DNA of 64,000 nucleotides from an archaeon (GTDB lineage: Archaea; Thermoproteota; Nitrososphaeria; Nitrososphaerales; Gagatemarchaeaceae): positions 106,498-170,497 of the forward strand of contig JAKAOG010000003.1 of NCBI GenBank assembly GCA_021823325.1, read 5' to 3'. Below, piece after piece: positions 49,250-58,158 of this stretch. The position numbers were made by a program, and so were the translations under genes. Within the stretch, counting starts at the first letter, position 1. Each line of letters opens with the position of its first letter. The notes beneath the pieces were generated by a model, which was not told the origin of the DNA, made no database searches, and saw nothing but the letters and a program-made list of their open reading frames with translations.

Positions 49250-49290
49250 CTGGTCCGGAACCCACAGGTCCCGTTACGAAACAGTTCAGA
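49250..49290 (+). repeat. composite att-like repeat, copy 3 (right end)
   Basis: gaacccattac then cccacaggtcccgttacgaaacagttcaga keeps both halves of the unit. Over 30 nt, 24 bases match the tRNA-Arg 3' end and flank. It marks the right edge of the RelBE segment. The remaining part of this 210-bp gap is unremarkable. Confidence 0.6.
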
Positions 49291-49401
49291 GCTAGCTCTG
49301 TCAGGCAGAAGGGGCTTGGCGGCTTCGGGGACCCACCGAGCGGGACTTGGAAGACACCCTTCCCATGCCAATCCGTCGCACGTGAAAGCAGGACATTGTG
49401 C

Positions 49402-49809
49402 CTATCTTTGTGGCGCCCACAGCTCCATGATGTTGCCTGCCGGGTCTGAAAAGTATGTGCTCCACGAGCGTCGAGAGCCGTGCCATCCTCTCGAGTTCTC
49501 GATCTTGGGGCTGCACTTTACACCCTTGCGCCGCAGGAATCTGACGCAGTCTTCCAATTGGCCATGTTCGACTTCAAAGGCTATGTGCACTGGGACTTTG
49601 ACCATTTCATCTCCATAGCCGGTCATGAACCCTCTGTCTTCATGGGCAAAGCCGAAGTACTGTTCGCCAACGTCGGCGAAGTGGATGCGTTTCTTGTCCG
49701 GACGAACAGGAAATTCGAGCCCGATTTTTCGATAGAATCTGGCACACTCGTCAGTCTTTGCGGTGAGGAAGGCGACTTCGGCGACCCGCACGAGCGGTAG
49801 TTTCTTCAT
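49402..49809 (-). CDS. VOC superfamily (glyoxalase/bleomycin-resistance-like) protein
   Basis: 135-residue single VOC domain in beta-alpha-beta-beta-beta modules: VRVAEVAFLTAKTDECARFYRKIGLEF, VGEQYFGFAHED, VPVHIAFEVEHGQLEDCVRFLRRKGVK and TYFSDPAGNIMELWAPQ. Metal ligands appear to be His (HIAFEV) and Glu (IMELW). The substrate is unknown; it may be a lyase, dioxygenase or binding protein. Confidence 0.82.
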   Translation of the reverse strand: MKKLPLVRVAEVAFLTAKTDECARFYRKIGLEFPVRPDKKRIHFADVGEQYFGFAHEDRGFMTGYGDEMVKVPVHIAFEVEHGQLEDCVRFLRRKGVKCSPKIENSRGWHGSRRSWSTYFSDPAGNIMELWAPQR

Positions 49810-49862
49810 CAGGTGAAATTAGCCTGCGGCTTTGGCTTAAGAGCCTTGTCCGCCTAGATATC

Positions 49863-50564
49863 TCACTGACCGCGCGCTGATTTGAAGCCGTTCGTGACGA
49901 AGTCTCTGAGCTTCTTCGAGGCTCCCTCCTGAATCGGCAGCCCATGGCCAGGCAGGAGCTGTTGGAATTCTAGCTTCGAAATCTTCTCCACCGAACGCTT
50001 GACCTCCTCCATGTCCCTGCTCATGTTCGCTGACGCCAGTTTCAACTTACCTGAGCCGTCTGTCCTGAGGAGATCCCCAACGAAAATTGCAGTTCCCGGC
50101 AGATAGAGGGAGACGCTGCCGTCGGTGTGCCCAGGGGTGCCGATGACGGTCAGGGGGCCGACGGACGCCCCGTCCTCGAGTTCCAGGTCAGCTTTGACTC
50201 TCTCGACCTTCATCATCGAACCGAAGACGCCGAGCATCAGCCTTCCGAAGCCCCTGGCCTCCTTGAGCTTCTTCTCCCCCGAGAGCCTCGGCGCGTCCAG
50301 CTCACCTATGGCCAGCCTCGCCCCTGTCAGCCTCTTCAGGGCAGCGACGCTTCCCGAGTGGTCCGCGTCCGGGTGGGTCAGGACGATGAAGGATACGTCA
50401 GCCGGCTTCCGCCCCAGAGAGGCGACATATTCGAGGATCTTCTTCTCCTTCCCGGAGGTCCCCGTGTCGATGACGGCCAATCCCTGGCCGTCGAGCTCTA
50501 CAACGAACGCGTTCGAGAAGCCCATGCCAGGAATCTGGTGGACTCGGGTCTGAGGGATGTTCAA
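49863..50564 (-). CDS. MBL-fold metallo-hydrolase
   Basis: About 233 residues. Metal motif THPDADHSGS (HxDxDH variant), a second His in GTPGHTDGSVSLY, Asp in FVGDLL and final His in LLPGHGLPI. The track start at 50705 adds a non-family N-terminus. A TATA-like gttataagg at about 50603 and the TTG at 50564 (NIPQTRVHQIPGMGFSNAFVV) give a normal glyoxalase-II-like start. The substrate is unknown. Confidence 0.85.
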   Translation of the reverse strand: MNIPQTRVHQIPGMGFSNAFVVELDGQGLAVIDTGTSGKEKKILEYVASLGRKPADVSFIVLTHPDADHSGSVAALKRLTGARLAIGELDAPRLSGEKKLKEARGFGRLMLGVFGSMMKVERVKADLELEDGASVGPLTVIGTPGHTDGSVSLYLPGTAIFVGDLLRTDGSGKLKLASANMSRDMEEVKRSVEKISKLEFQQLLPGHGLPIQEGASKKLRDFVTNGFKSARGQ

Positions 50565-50673
50565 CTTTGGTGTCGCGGCCGGACCTGGTGTTCCGTTCCT
50601 TATAACCCGCCCGCGGCATTGACTCGACGGCCCTTGAAGGTTAATTAGCGCTCCACTGAAAGAAGAATTCGGC

Positions 50674-51312
50674 TTGTATATTCCGAAGTGGTTCAAGGAA
50701 GACAACGTAGAGGTACTTCAAGCGGAAGTCAACAGGATAAGCTTCGGGACCATAATCACCACCGGCCCTGCCGGGATAATGGCCAGCCGTGTGCCAATGC
50801 TCATCGACCCATCAAAGGGGCGGCTCGGGACATTATTCGGCCACATGGCCAGAGGGAATCCGCAGTGGAGGGAGTCTTCGGCAGGCGAGGGCCTGGCGAC
50901 GTTCATGGGACCCGACGCCTATGTCACTCCCAACTGGTATCCGACGAAGGAGGAAGATGGCAAGACGGTCCCTACCTGGAACTACATCGAGGTCCAAGTC
51001 CGTGGGCCCGTCTCATTCTTCGAGGACCCGAAGAGGCTCCTGGAGGTCGTAACCGACTTGACCGATCACCATGAATCAGGGTCAGAGAAGCCCTGGAGCG
51101 TGTCCGACGCGCCTGCCGACTACATCAGCAGAGAGTTGAGATCAATAGTGGGTTTTGAGATGCCGGTTTCAACAATCGAAGGCAAATGGAAGCTCAGCCA
51201 GAACAGGGTCAAAGAAGACCGGGAGGGCGTCAGGCTAGGCCTGGTCAAGCGCAATCGGCCCGAAGACGCGTCTGTCTCAAGGGAGATGCAAGCCCGCGAA
51301 CCGCGCGCATAG
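50674..51312 (+). CDS. PaiB-like FMN-binding protein
   Basis: 212-residue PaiB/FMN-binding split-barrel protein. The conserved opening MYIPKWFKEDNVEVLQAEV, then GHMARGNPQW, VTPNWYPTKEED...VPTWNYIEVQVRG and IVGFEMPVSTIEGKWKLSQNR, are all family blocks. The start is TTG 50674 about 35 nt after a TATA-like ttaatta. In Bacillus PaiB affects protease gene expression; here a flavin-dependent detoxification role is just as possible. Confidence 0.88.
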   Translation: MYIPKWFKEDNVEVLQAEVNRISFGTIITTGPAGIMASRVPMLIDPSKGRLGTLFGHMARGNPQWRESSAGEGLATFMGPDAYVTPNWYPTKEEDGKTVPTWNYIEVQVRGPVSFFEDPKRLLEVVTDLTDHHESGSEKPWSVSDAPADYISRELRSIVGFEMPVSTIEGKWKLSQNRVKEDREGVRLGLVKRNRPEDASVSREMQAREPRA

Positions 51313-51368
51313 GGTGCGGGCAGGGGCTTGAACGCGCCCCTCTCCCAGAAAAACCACCAAGGGTGACA

Positions 51369-52079
51369 TTGCCATTGAAGTTCAGTATCTCGGACGAGAT
51401 ATTCCAGAGGTTCCCCGACTTCGTCTGCGGAGTGGTCATCTGCAAAGAAGTAGACAACTCCGGCGAAAGCGGCGATCTAGCCAGCCGGCTAAGAGCGGCC
51501 GAGTCTGACATCAGGAGGCAATTGACCGTCGAAACGTTGTCCACCGAGCCGCACTTCCTTTCCTGGCGCAGGGCCTATTCCTCCTTCGGAACAGACCCTA
51601 CCAAGTCCAAGTGCTCAAGCGAAGCGCTGGTTAGGCGAGTGTTGAAGGGGAACGACCTTCGGCACATAAGCAAGCTGGTTGACGCGTACAACTATGTGTC
51701 CTTGAGGTACGTTACTCCTGTCGGCGGCGAGGACCTGGGCTCAGTAGGCGGAGAGGGCATTGCGCTGAAAATCGCCTCAGGTCAAGAGCGCTTCGTGCCG
51801 CTGGGGGAGGCTGAAAGCGAGAGGGTGGACGCAGGGGAGGTCGTGTACGCGGCAGGAAACGAGATCCTTTGTCGAAGGTGGAACTGGAGGGAATCTGACG
51901 TCACCAAACTGACGGAAGCAACCAGAGACGCGTTCCTAGTCGTCGACGCGCTGCCGCCGCTCACCAAAAACGACGTCAGCAGGGCCACCAACGACCTGGC
52001 CGAGCTGGTCACTGGCGAATGTGGCGGGACGGCGAGGATTTTCCTGCTTGACGCAGAGAACGCCAACATAGATTGGTGA
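51369..52079 (+). CDS. B3/4 domain protein (PheRS-beta-like tRNA-binding domain)
   Basis: About 236 residues. The stand-alone B3/B4 fold found in PheRS beta and editing-like proteins can be read in HFLSWRRAYSSFGTDPTKSKCSSEALVRRVLKGNDLRHISKLVDAYNYVSLRYVTPVGGEDL. The track ORF starts at 51186 inside paiB and is not credible. In-frame starts are GTG 51363, TTG 51369 and TTG 51375. It could clear mischarged tRNA or bind an amino acid; the role is unproven. Confidence 0.82.
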   Translation: MPLKFSISDEIFQRFPDFVCGVVICKEVDNSGESGDLASRLRAAESDIRRQLTVETLSTEPHFLSWRRAYSSFGTDPTKSKCSSEALVRRVLKGNDLRHISKLVDAYNYVSLRYVTPVGGEDLGSVGGEGIALKIASGQERFVPLGEAESERVDAGEVVYAAGNEILCRRWNWRESDVTKLTEATRDAFLVVDALPPLTKNDVSRATNDLAELVTGECGGTARIFLLDAENANIDW

Positions 52080-52081
52080 TG

Positions 52082-52101
52082 GAACTCTGTTGAAAGAGTT
52101 C
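52082..52101 (+). terminator. hairpin directly after the B3/4 gene
   Basis: gaactct and agagttc form a perfect 7-bp stem with loop gttgaa, starting 2 nt after the stop codon. There is no T-run, so it may be an mRNA 3' stabiliser rather than a terminator. Confidence 0.35.
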
Positions 52102-52200
52102 ATTGTATGCTGGCCTTAGCCCTAGACGAGGGTCTACCTGCACCCTAGAATGACGCGGTGAGCGCCCCATGGAACCAATCCGGGGCCGGCGAGATCTGTC

Positions 52201-52225
52201 CGCCTTTGTCAAAAAGACAGGGGCG
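52201..52225. terminator. 10-bp hairpin between convergent genes
   Basis: cgcctttgtc and gacaggggcg pair over ten positions (two as G-T) around an aaaaa loop. It sits 23 bp after the methyltransferase stop, in the gap between convergent transcripts; it may help end or protect either mRNA. Confidence 0.35.
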
Positions 52226-52247
52226 GGAGACTGGACGGCAGAGCCGC

Positions 52248-53027
52248 TCAGATCCTTACCGCTTCTATGACGAGGTGCAGCGGGACCTCCTGAAAGCCAG
52301 CCCCGTCCATGTCCCCAGGCTTCTCCTGTACATTCTTGGTGAACTCTGGGGTCGGCCCCGGCTCTTCGAGCGCCGTTATCGCGAGGCCGTTCGAGCTGAG
52401 AGCCCTGGCATACCAGTTCAGGGGACGGTGGTAGCACATGGTGAGAGGCTTGGATCCATCTTCCTTGTCCCAGGGGACTCGTTCGGCGAACGGGGTCCTG
52501 TAGCCCCTCACCTTCCTGTGGACTACCGGCTTGTTCCCCATGGTCTTCTCCGCCGTCCAGCTGGAGTTGGAGAGGATGTTGAAGCATGGGTGCGAGATGC
52601 TGGCGACGAACCTCCCGCCCTTGCGGAGGACCCTGGCCACCTCCCCTATCGCTGCTTCGGCGTCCTCCACGTCCATAAGGCTCATGTTCGCGAATACGAC
52701 GTCGAAGCTGGCGCTTCCGACGCCTCTCATCATCGTCGCGCTAGCGCGCAGGTACCTGACCCCCGACCCATCGTCCCGCGACTTTGCGTTCCTGATCATC
52801 CGCGGAGACGCGTCGACGGCCGTCACCGTTGCTCCAAGGCGGGCGATCCGGCGCGCTAGGTAGCCGTTCCCACACCCCAGATCCAACACCCGCTTGCCCC
52901 TGCACTGACCCAAGACCCTGAGGAGAACAGGGTCGATTAGCGCCCTGTGCCACAGGTCCCCCGTCTCTCCTTCCTTCTGGTCATACCAATCGGCGAGCTC
53001 TTCCCAGCCGTCACTGCTTGGTTTCAA
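52248..53027 (-). CDS. SAM-dependent methyltransferase
   Basis: 259-residue class I methyltransferase (UbiE/methyltransferase-11 type). Motif I is VLDLGCGNGYLARRIA, then VTAVDASPRMI, FDVVFANMSLMDVED and VLRKGGRFVASISHPCF. The C-terminal part includes WYARALSSNGLAITALEEP, typical of small-molecule methyltransferases. No context gene defines the substrate. Confidence 0.88.
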   Translation of the reverse strand: MKPSSDGWEELADWYDQKEGETGDLWHRALIDPVLLRVLGQCRGKRVLDLGCGNGYLARRIARLGATVTAVDASPRMIRNAKSRDDGSGVRYLRASATMMRGVGSASFDVVFANMSLMDVEDAEAAIGEVARVLRKGGRFVASISHPCFNILSNSSWTAEKTMGNKPVVHRKVRGYRTPFAERVPWDKEDGSKPLTMCYHRPLNWYARALSSNGLAITALEEPGPTPEFTKNVQEKPGDMDGAGFQEVPLHLVIEAVRI

Positions 53028-53144
53028 GCTTGGTCTGCCCTCAAATGCGTTGGTCTAAAAGCAGTCTACGCCTGCCGAAGGACGTGGAGTATGCCCACTT
53101 CGCCGTGCGAGAGAGGTCGAGAAGGCGGCCCACTTCTTCGAGGT

Positions 53145-53798
53145 TCACGCCTCGCGAGCCCTGCCCGTAGGTTTACGGGCCCGGGGTTTACGAGGTTCAG
53201 CCGCTCCGGCCAGCTTCTCAGTCCCTCCGTACCGAGGGATATCCTGTGCCACCACCCACCTGTGCATCGCTATCTTGCGTGCCCTCGTAAAGCCGGCCTT
53301 TTCGAACATACCCAGCGTCCCACTGCAAAGGAAGGAAGACGAGACCCTCTGGCCCGTGTAGTCTTCCGGGTACGCTTCTACAGTCCCGCCGCCAAGCTGC
53401 GCGATCATATTCAGGGCCTCACGGAGAGCGACGGTAGCGATCCCGTCCCCCCTCCGCTCCCTGTCGACGAAGAAGCAGGTGATGCGCCAGTCAGGGAGTT
53501 CCTCCAGCCCCGCTTCGTAGGCCTTGCGGCTCCTGATGTTCGGAAGCTCTGCGGCGGGACCGAACTGGCACCAGCCGACGGCCTCCTTGCCGTCGAAGAC
53601 CAGGGCCGCATGGGCGCGGCCTTCTCGGACGCGCTCTTCTTTCATCTTGCGGTAGAGCTTCGAAGGCACCCTTCCTCCTTCCGGGTCGAGATGGAAGGAT
53701 ATGCACCAGCATCCTCCGAATATCCCGTTGTGCTTTTCCACCAGCCGCGCGAACGCGGGCCATGTCCGCGAGTCCAGGGGCTTTGACGTTAGCGTCAT
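53145..53798 (-). CDS. GNAT-family N-acetyltransferase
   Basis: 217 residues. The acetyl-CoA site RRGDGIATVALREAL follows the strand WRITCFFVDRE, and GTLGMFEKAGFTRARKIAMHRWVV is the C-terminal GNAT block. An N-terminal CWCISFHLDPEGG segment and a basic Pro/Arg tail (PRKPRARKPTGRAREA) are extra. The substrate is unknown. Confidence 0.85.
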   Translation of the reverse strand: MTLTSKPLDSRTWPAFARLVEKHNGIFGGCWCISFHLDPEGGRVPSKLYRKMKEERVREGRAHAALVFDGKEAVGWCQFGPAAELPNIRSRKAYEAGLEELPDWRITCFFVDRERRGDGIATVALREALNMIAQLGGGTVEAYPEDYTGQRVSSSFLCSGTLGMFEKAGFTRARKIAMHRWVVAQDIPRYGGTEKLAGAAEPRKPRARKPTGRAREA

Positions 53799-53935
53799 GA
53801 AGCTGCGCGGAGGCCGTCCTTGACCCGATTCGCAAAAGGCTTTCGGCGTGCTCGGCGGCCCACTGGAGCCGCGGAGCAGGGGCCAGAGCCCGCGACACTA
53901 CGGAGAAATAGCCGAGACTAGCGAAGCCAGGTCGG

Positions 53936-55060
53936 GTGGGCAGGGCGGCAATCTCGAAGAAGGAAAGGGGCGTGATCGACATGTGGGTCGCGGACCCGGC
54001 CTTCAAGACAGACCCGAAGATAGTCGAGGCGTTCAGGTACGCCGTGCGCCATGGCTGCACCCACTATTTCCCCGCTCCCGGTTTCGACCCGAACGTGTTC
54101 CAAAAGGCGGTAGCGAAGCACTACCGACGGGCGCGCGGCTGTACGATCGACCCGCTGACCGAAATCGTCCCGACCCACGGAGCGCAGGAGGCGCTTTCCC
54201 TCTCAGTCCAAGCGGCAGCCAGGCCAGGGGACGAGGTGTTAATCCCTGAGCCGACATACAACGTGTTCATCGAGAAGCTCGAGGGGTTCGGGGTCAAGCC
54301 AGTCCTAGTCCCCCTTCTGGAGAAAGAGCGTTGGAGAATCGACTTCGACTCGGTGAAGTCCGCCATCACCGGCAAGACGAGGCTGATCTTCATCTGCAAC
54401 CCCAACAATCCGACGGGGACGCTGTGCGGCAGTAAGGACATGGAGGAACTGTCAGACATACTGACGGAGAACAGAAACGTCTCCGTCATCCTGGACGAAT
54501 GCTATTCGCGGATGCTGTACGGCGGAGCCGAGCACCACAGCCTGCTCGGAGAGAGGGAGCTGATGGACCAGGTGTACGTCGTCAACAGCTTCTCCAAGAC
54601 GTACGCTATGACAGGCTGGAGGCTCGGCTATGTGGTCGCCGCCAGGAAGAATGCTGACAGGATCAAGCAGATCTCTTTCGAGTACAACGGAGGAGTCGCC
54701 TATTCGGTACAGTACGCGGGGGCGGTCGCCCTGGAGAAGTGCTCCGGGTCCGTCAGGAAGATGCACGCTGAGCTGCGCATGAGGAGGGACGCCATGCTGG
54801 CGGGGCTCCGCGAGCTGAAAGACGTAGCTTTCGTGACGCCTGACGGGGGGTTTGAAGTGTTCGCAGACTTCTCGTCGTACACCAGTGACTCGGAGAGCTT
54901 CGTGAGGGCCCTCGAAGACGAAGCCCGAGTCAAGACCATGCCCGGACGAAAATACGGCCCCAGCGGCGAAGGACACGTGCGCTTCGTGTTCTGTTCGAAC
55001 ACCGCGGAAAGGATACGCGAAGGGACATCCAGGGTCGGCGCGTGGCTGGAAGACCAGTGA
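53936..55060 (+). CDS. class I/II aminotransferase
   Basis: 374-residue PLP aminotransferase. PLP Lys lies in NSFSKTYAMTGWRLGY, the Asn-Pro region is FICNPNNPTGTLCG, and the Tyr/Asp contacts are in VILDECYSRMLYGG. The N-terminus is short for the family, but an in-frame TAG at 53909 prevents extension; GTG 53936 has a TATA-like gaaatag about 27 nt upstream. Substrate may be aspartate or another amino acid. Confidence 0.9.
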   Translation: MGRAAISKKERGVIDMWVADPAFKTDPKIVEAFRYAVRHGCTHYFPAPGFDPNVFQKAVAKHYRRARGCTIDPLTEIVPTHGAQEALSLSVQAAARPGDEVLIPEPTYNVFIEKLEGFGVKPVLVPLLEKERWRIDFDSVKSAITGKTRLIFICNPNNPTGTLCGSKDMEELSDILTENRNVSVILDECYSRMLYGGAEHHSLLGERELMDQVYVVNSFSKTYAMTGWRLGYVVAARKNADRIKQISFEYNGGVAYSVQYAGAVALEKCSGSVRKMHAELRMRRDAMLAGLRELKDVAFVTPDGGFEVFADFSSYTSDSESFVRALEDEARVKTMPGRKYGPSGEGHVRFVFCSNTAERIREGTSRVGAWLEDQ

Positions 55061-55098
55061 AAGCGGGCCCGGCCGCCCCGACTGGAGCGGGCTCCCCG

Positions 55099-55735
55099 CT
55101 ATGCCTCGGGAGGGGATCCTCTCGTCACACTGTGATGCAAGAAGCAGGCGACCTCTCTCTTCCCCACGACCGCCAGGGCAGGTTCCTTCTCCCTGCACAG
55201 GTCGAAGGCCGACTTGCATCTGCTGGCGTAGCGGCACCTCTTGGGCATGTTCGTGAAGCTCGGCGGGTCTCCGGCGATCTTGACGTCGGTCACCTTCTTC
55301 GTCAGGTCGAAGGTAAGGACGCAGCTCAGGAGGTCCTGGGTGTACGGGTGCATGGGTTCCCCGACGACGTCCCCGGAGGCGCCCCTTTCCACCACCTCCG
55401 GGCGCGCATGACGGCTATGCTGTCCGATGCGTACTGCGCGACGACCATGTCGTGGGCGACGAAGAGGTGCGGGGTACCTGTCTTCGCGTGTAGGTCCATC
55501 AGGAGTCTGAGCATCTGGGCCTGGACGGAGACGTCAAGGTTCGAAGTGGGCTCGTCAAGGACGAGGAACTGAGAGTCTTCGACGGTCGCCCCGGCGACCC
55601 CTATCCTCTGCCCGCCAAGCACTCGTTGACGTACTTCGTCCTCGCGGAAGGGTCCATCCCCGCCCTGGCGGAAGGTTTCGAGAGAGGCCCGACTCGAGCG
55701 TCGTCAGGGTGAAGACGCTCTAGGATCGTGCAGCT
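55099..55735 (-). pseudogene. decayed oligopeptide/dipeptide ABC transporter ATPase (DppD/OppF-like)
   Basis: Two frames together recall the C-terminal half of an Opp/Dpp ATPase. One gives GGQRIGVAGATVEDSQFLVLDEPTSNLDVSVQ (degenerate signature and Walker B) and HDMVVAQYASDSIAVM; the other continues with VERGASGDVVGEPMHPYTQDLLS and the CRYASRCKSAFDLC cysteine tail. The frame changes near 55400 (cgcgcccggagg). Farther upstream MDPSARTKYVNE is in another frame, and the Walker A half is missing. Several lesions and a truncation mean it is non-functional unless the assembly is wrong. Confidence 0.8.
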
Positions 55736-56003
55736 ATGCCGTCATCATGAGGTTGGAGACCAGCAGCACGATGATCGCAAGATACCCGACAGAGAGCCAG
55801 GCCGCACTGGGTTCCCTCCCGACCGACCTCGTCCTATAGATGTAGGATATCAGCACGAAAGCGAGCAGGTCCAAGCTGAGATACAGGGCGAAGGTGTCTG
55901 TCGCGACCTGGGCGACCGGGTTCATGAGCCACAGCACGGGGAGGGTCACGACCTGCAGCGTGATGAGGAAGATGATCTGGATGGACTTCAGGTCTGCTCG
56001 CAA
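55734..56003 (-). CDS. small three-helix membrane protein of the cytochrome b cluster
   Basis: 89 residues with three hydrophobic segments (IIFLITLQVVTLPVLWLMN, TFALYLSLDLLAFVLISYIY and WLSVGYLAIIVLLVSNLMM). It follows cytochrome b by 1 bp, so it is co-expressed and is probably an accessory subunit of the quinol-oxidising complex. No cofactor ligands are recognised. Family unknown. Confidence 0.75.
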   Translation of the reverse strand: MRADLKSIQIIFLITLQVVTLPVLWLMNPVAQVATDTFALYLSLDLLAFVLISYIYRTRSVGREPSAAWLSVGYLAIIVLLVSNLMMTA

Positions 56004-56004
56004 C

Positions 56005-57474
56005 CTATTCTCTCCACCCTATCTCCAGCGCCTTCACACGCCTGCGGATCGTCCCCGTCCTGAGGTCGAGCCTGTAGATCAGGAACATCGTGGAGATCAG
56101 GTCCCCAAGCAGGAGGACAGATGAGCCCGCGACAGTTCCGACGATGGCCACCGAGTAGTTGCCGAGCGCGACCCCCACGACGCCGTTGACAAGGACCCCG
56201 ATGGCGAATGCGCCCAATGCAAGCAGCACCGCGAACGCCAGCCCGGTCTTCAGCTCAGAATAGGGGATCTGCTTCGAGGAGGTCGTGGCCAGGGAACCCT
56301 TCGCGCGAGAGTACATTGCCCTATAGATGACCATCGAACCGACGGCCACGAGCAGAGCGATCCCGCCGATCACCAAGACCGCCTGTTCCACGGGTATGAT
56401 CTCTCCCGGAGTGATGAGCCCCCAATATGAAAGCGCCACGACTTCAGCGACGAATATCGCGCCCAGCGTGATGTAGAAGGGCCTCCGTGAGATCCTGCGC
56501 TCCTTGCTCCTGTCGATGAAGGGGAGCACCGTGAGGGCGACGAAGATCACGGTCACGACCGACAGCGCCGCCGCGAGTCCTTGGGGACCTTCGAAGACGT
56601 TTATCTTCAGCACCTGGTAGATCCACAAGAAGTACCAGTCGGGCTGGGGGACGTATTGGGCTGCGGCCGCCGGCGAGTATTCGGGTGGGAGGTTGAGCGG
56701 GAAGATCGCGGATATCAGGAGCATCCCTGCCCCGAAGAGCATCGACAGTTCGAACAGGTACATGGTCACGTCCGGGAAGACGGGAAACGTCTTCGGCTTG
56801 GCAGCCTGCTTTCCGCTTTCAGGGTCTGCGACCCCGTGAGACTCGAGCATGTACATCTTCACGACCAGAAGTATGAGAAGGACCGCGGGCAGGACGACCA
56901 CGTGGAGGTCGAAGAAACGCAGGATCTCCGCCGAGTCGCCCCCGGACCCGACGATCAGGAAAGTTAGCAGTGAAGAGACAGGCTGCGGCAGGGCGCTGAC
57001 CATCCCCACCCCGACGTCGGTCGCCGACTTTGACACGACCGTCCACGGGAGCAGGTAGCCGGTGAACCCGAATCCGAGGGTGACGAACCCCATCGCCATT
57101 CCGATCACCCACATGACCTCCCGTGGCTTCTTGTGCACGGAGACGAAATACCCCCTCATCATGTGCATGAAGGCGAGCATGATCATGGCATAGGCCGTGT
57201 AGAGGTGGATGGTCTCGAGGAAGCGGCCGTTGTACACGTTCTGGAAGATGTAGAGGGTCGAGGAGTAGGCCTGGGTAGGGCTGGGGACATAGTAGAGCAT
57301 CATTATCATCCCGGTGACCCCCTGTATGACGAACGCCACCACGGCGAGGGCGCCCAGCCAGTAGAAGGGGTTCAGTGCGTATTCAGGCACAGGCCTCAGC
57401 ATCGGGTAGCTCAGCCCGAGCCTCGAGTCGAACCATCCTGCGAGCCGCCCGAGGAGGCCTTGTTTCTCTTCCAT
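56005..57474 (-). CDS. cytochrome b (bc-type complex)
   Basis: 489-residue di-heme membrane subunit that oxidises quinol. Heme-ligand His pairs are visible in ETIHLYTAYAMIMLAFMHMMRG and FDLHVVVLPAVLLILLVVKMYMLESHG. The Qo-site motif reads PDWYF rather than the common PEWYF. The C-terminal third adds about four more helices beyond the standard cytochrome b core. It lies in a Rieske-cytochrome b-small subunit operon. Confidence 0.94.
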   Translation of the reverse strand: MEEKQGLLGRLAGWFDSRLGLSYPMLRPVPEYALNPFYWLGALAVVAFVIQGVTGMIMMLYYVPSPTQAYSSTLYIFQNVYNGRFLETIHLYTAYAMIMLAFMHMMRGYFVSVHKKPREVMWVIGMAMGFVTLGFGFTGYLLPWTVVSKSATDVGVGMVSALPQPVSSLLTFLIVGSGGDSAEILRFFDLHVVVLPAVLLILLVVKMYMLESHGVADPESGKQAAKPKTFPVFPDVTMYLFELSMLFGAGMLLISAIFPLNLPPEYSPAAAAQYVPQPDWYFLWIYQVLKINVFEGPQGLAAALSVVTVIFVALTVLPFIDRSKERRISRRPFYITLGAIFVAEVVALSYWGLITPGEIIPVEQAVLVIGGIALLVAVGSMVIYRAMYSRAKGSLATTSSKQIPYSELKTGLAFAVLLALGAFAIGVLVNGVVGVALGNYSVAIVGTVAGSSVLLLGDLISTMFLIYRLDLRTGTIRRRVKALEIGWRE

Positions 57475-57486
57475 GCGCCCACGTCC

Positions 57487-58119
57487 CTAGACGATTGTCC
57501 CGCCCTGGAGGTCGTTGCTCACGTCGTTAGACCCTGTGTCATGGCCGAACACTGAAGGGGGCCCCATACCGGTGGCGTAGACGTCCCCCGACGCGTCAAC
57601 TTCGAGCGTGACCTGAGGCTCGGGCCTCGGGGCGGGTCCTCCGATGACCTTGGCTGCCTGGGTGAGGTCGTAGACGCTGCCGTGGCAGGGGCAGTACCCC
57701 ACCGGGCCCGTCGCGACGTAACTCGGGTTGGCCGTGGGGGATTTGCCTGGGGCCACGTACCCCCAGATGCATCCGAGGTGCTGGCAGACCTGGCTGAACG
57801 CGACGATATCCTCGTCTGGCCCCACGCCTCCCTCCGCCTTCTGTCCCAGTTTCACGAGGATGTTTGGTTCGTTGCCCAGCGGATAGTTGAATATCACGAC
57901 GGTCCCTGTCGACAGTTCGTCCAGGCTCGAGACCTTCACCCTCGGGAACGTCTGCTGGGTCTGGGTGGGCACCGACGGGATGACGACGGACTTCATGACT
58001 GATGCGATGCCCGCGACGGCTAGAACTCCGGATATCGCGGCCGCGGCCTTCAGGAACTCCCTGCGCGACCCTTCTTCACCCTCGGACGCGCCCCTTCCCT
58101 CTCCCTGTTCTGACGTCAA
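57487..58119 (-). CDS. Rieske 2Fe-2S protein
   Basis: 210 residues. An N-terminal twin-arginine-type signal anchor (SRREFLKAAAAISGVLAVAGIASV) indicates Tat export with a retained anchor. The cluster ligands are CQHLGCIWG and CPCHGSVYD, giving Cys-His/Cys-His, and the GPAPRPEP proline loop is present. It precedes cytochrome b by 12 bp and passes electrons from quinol to an acceptor, plausibly the neighbouring cupredoxin. Confidence 0.95.
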   Translation of the reverse strand: MTSEQGEGRGASEGEEGSRREFLKAAAAISGVLAVAGIASVMKSVVIPSVPTQTQQTFPRVKVSSLDELSTGTVVIFNYPLGNEPNILVKLGQKAEGGVGPDEDIVAFSQVCQHLGCIWGYVAPGKSPTANPSYVATGPVGYCPCHGSVYDLTQAAKVIGGPAPRPEPQVTLEVDASGDVYATGMGPPSVFGHDTGSNDVSNDLQGGTIV

Positions 58120-58158
58120 GCACCGGCCCCCTCCCCGGCGGTATGGCGCCTCAGTTTA

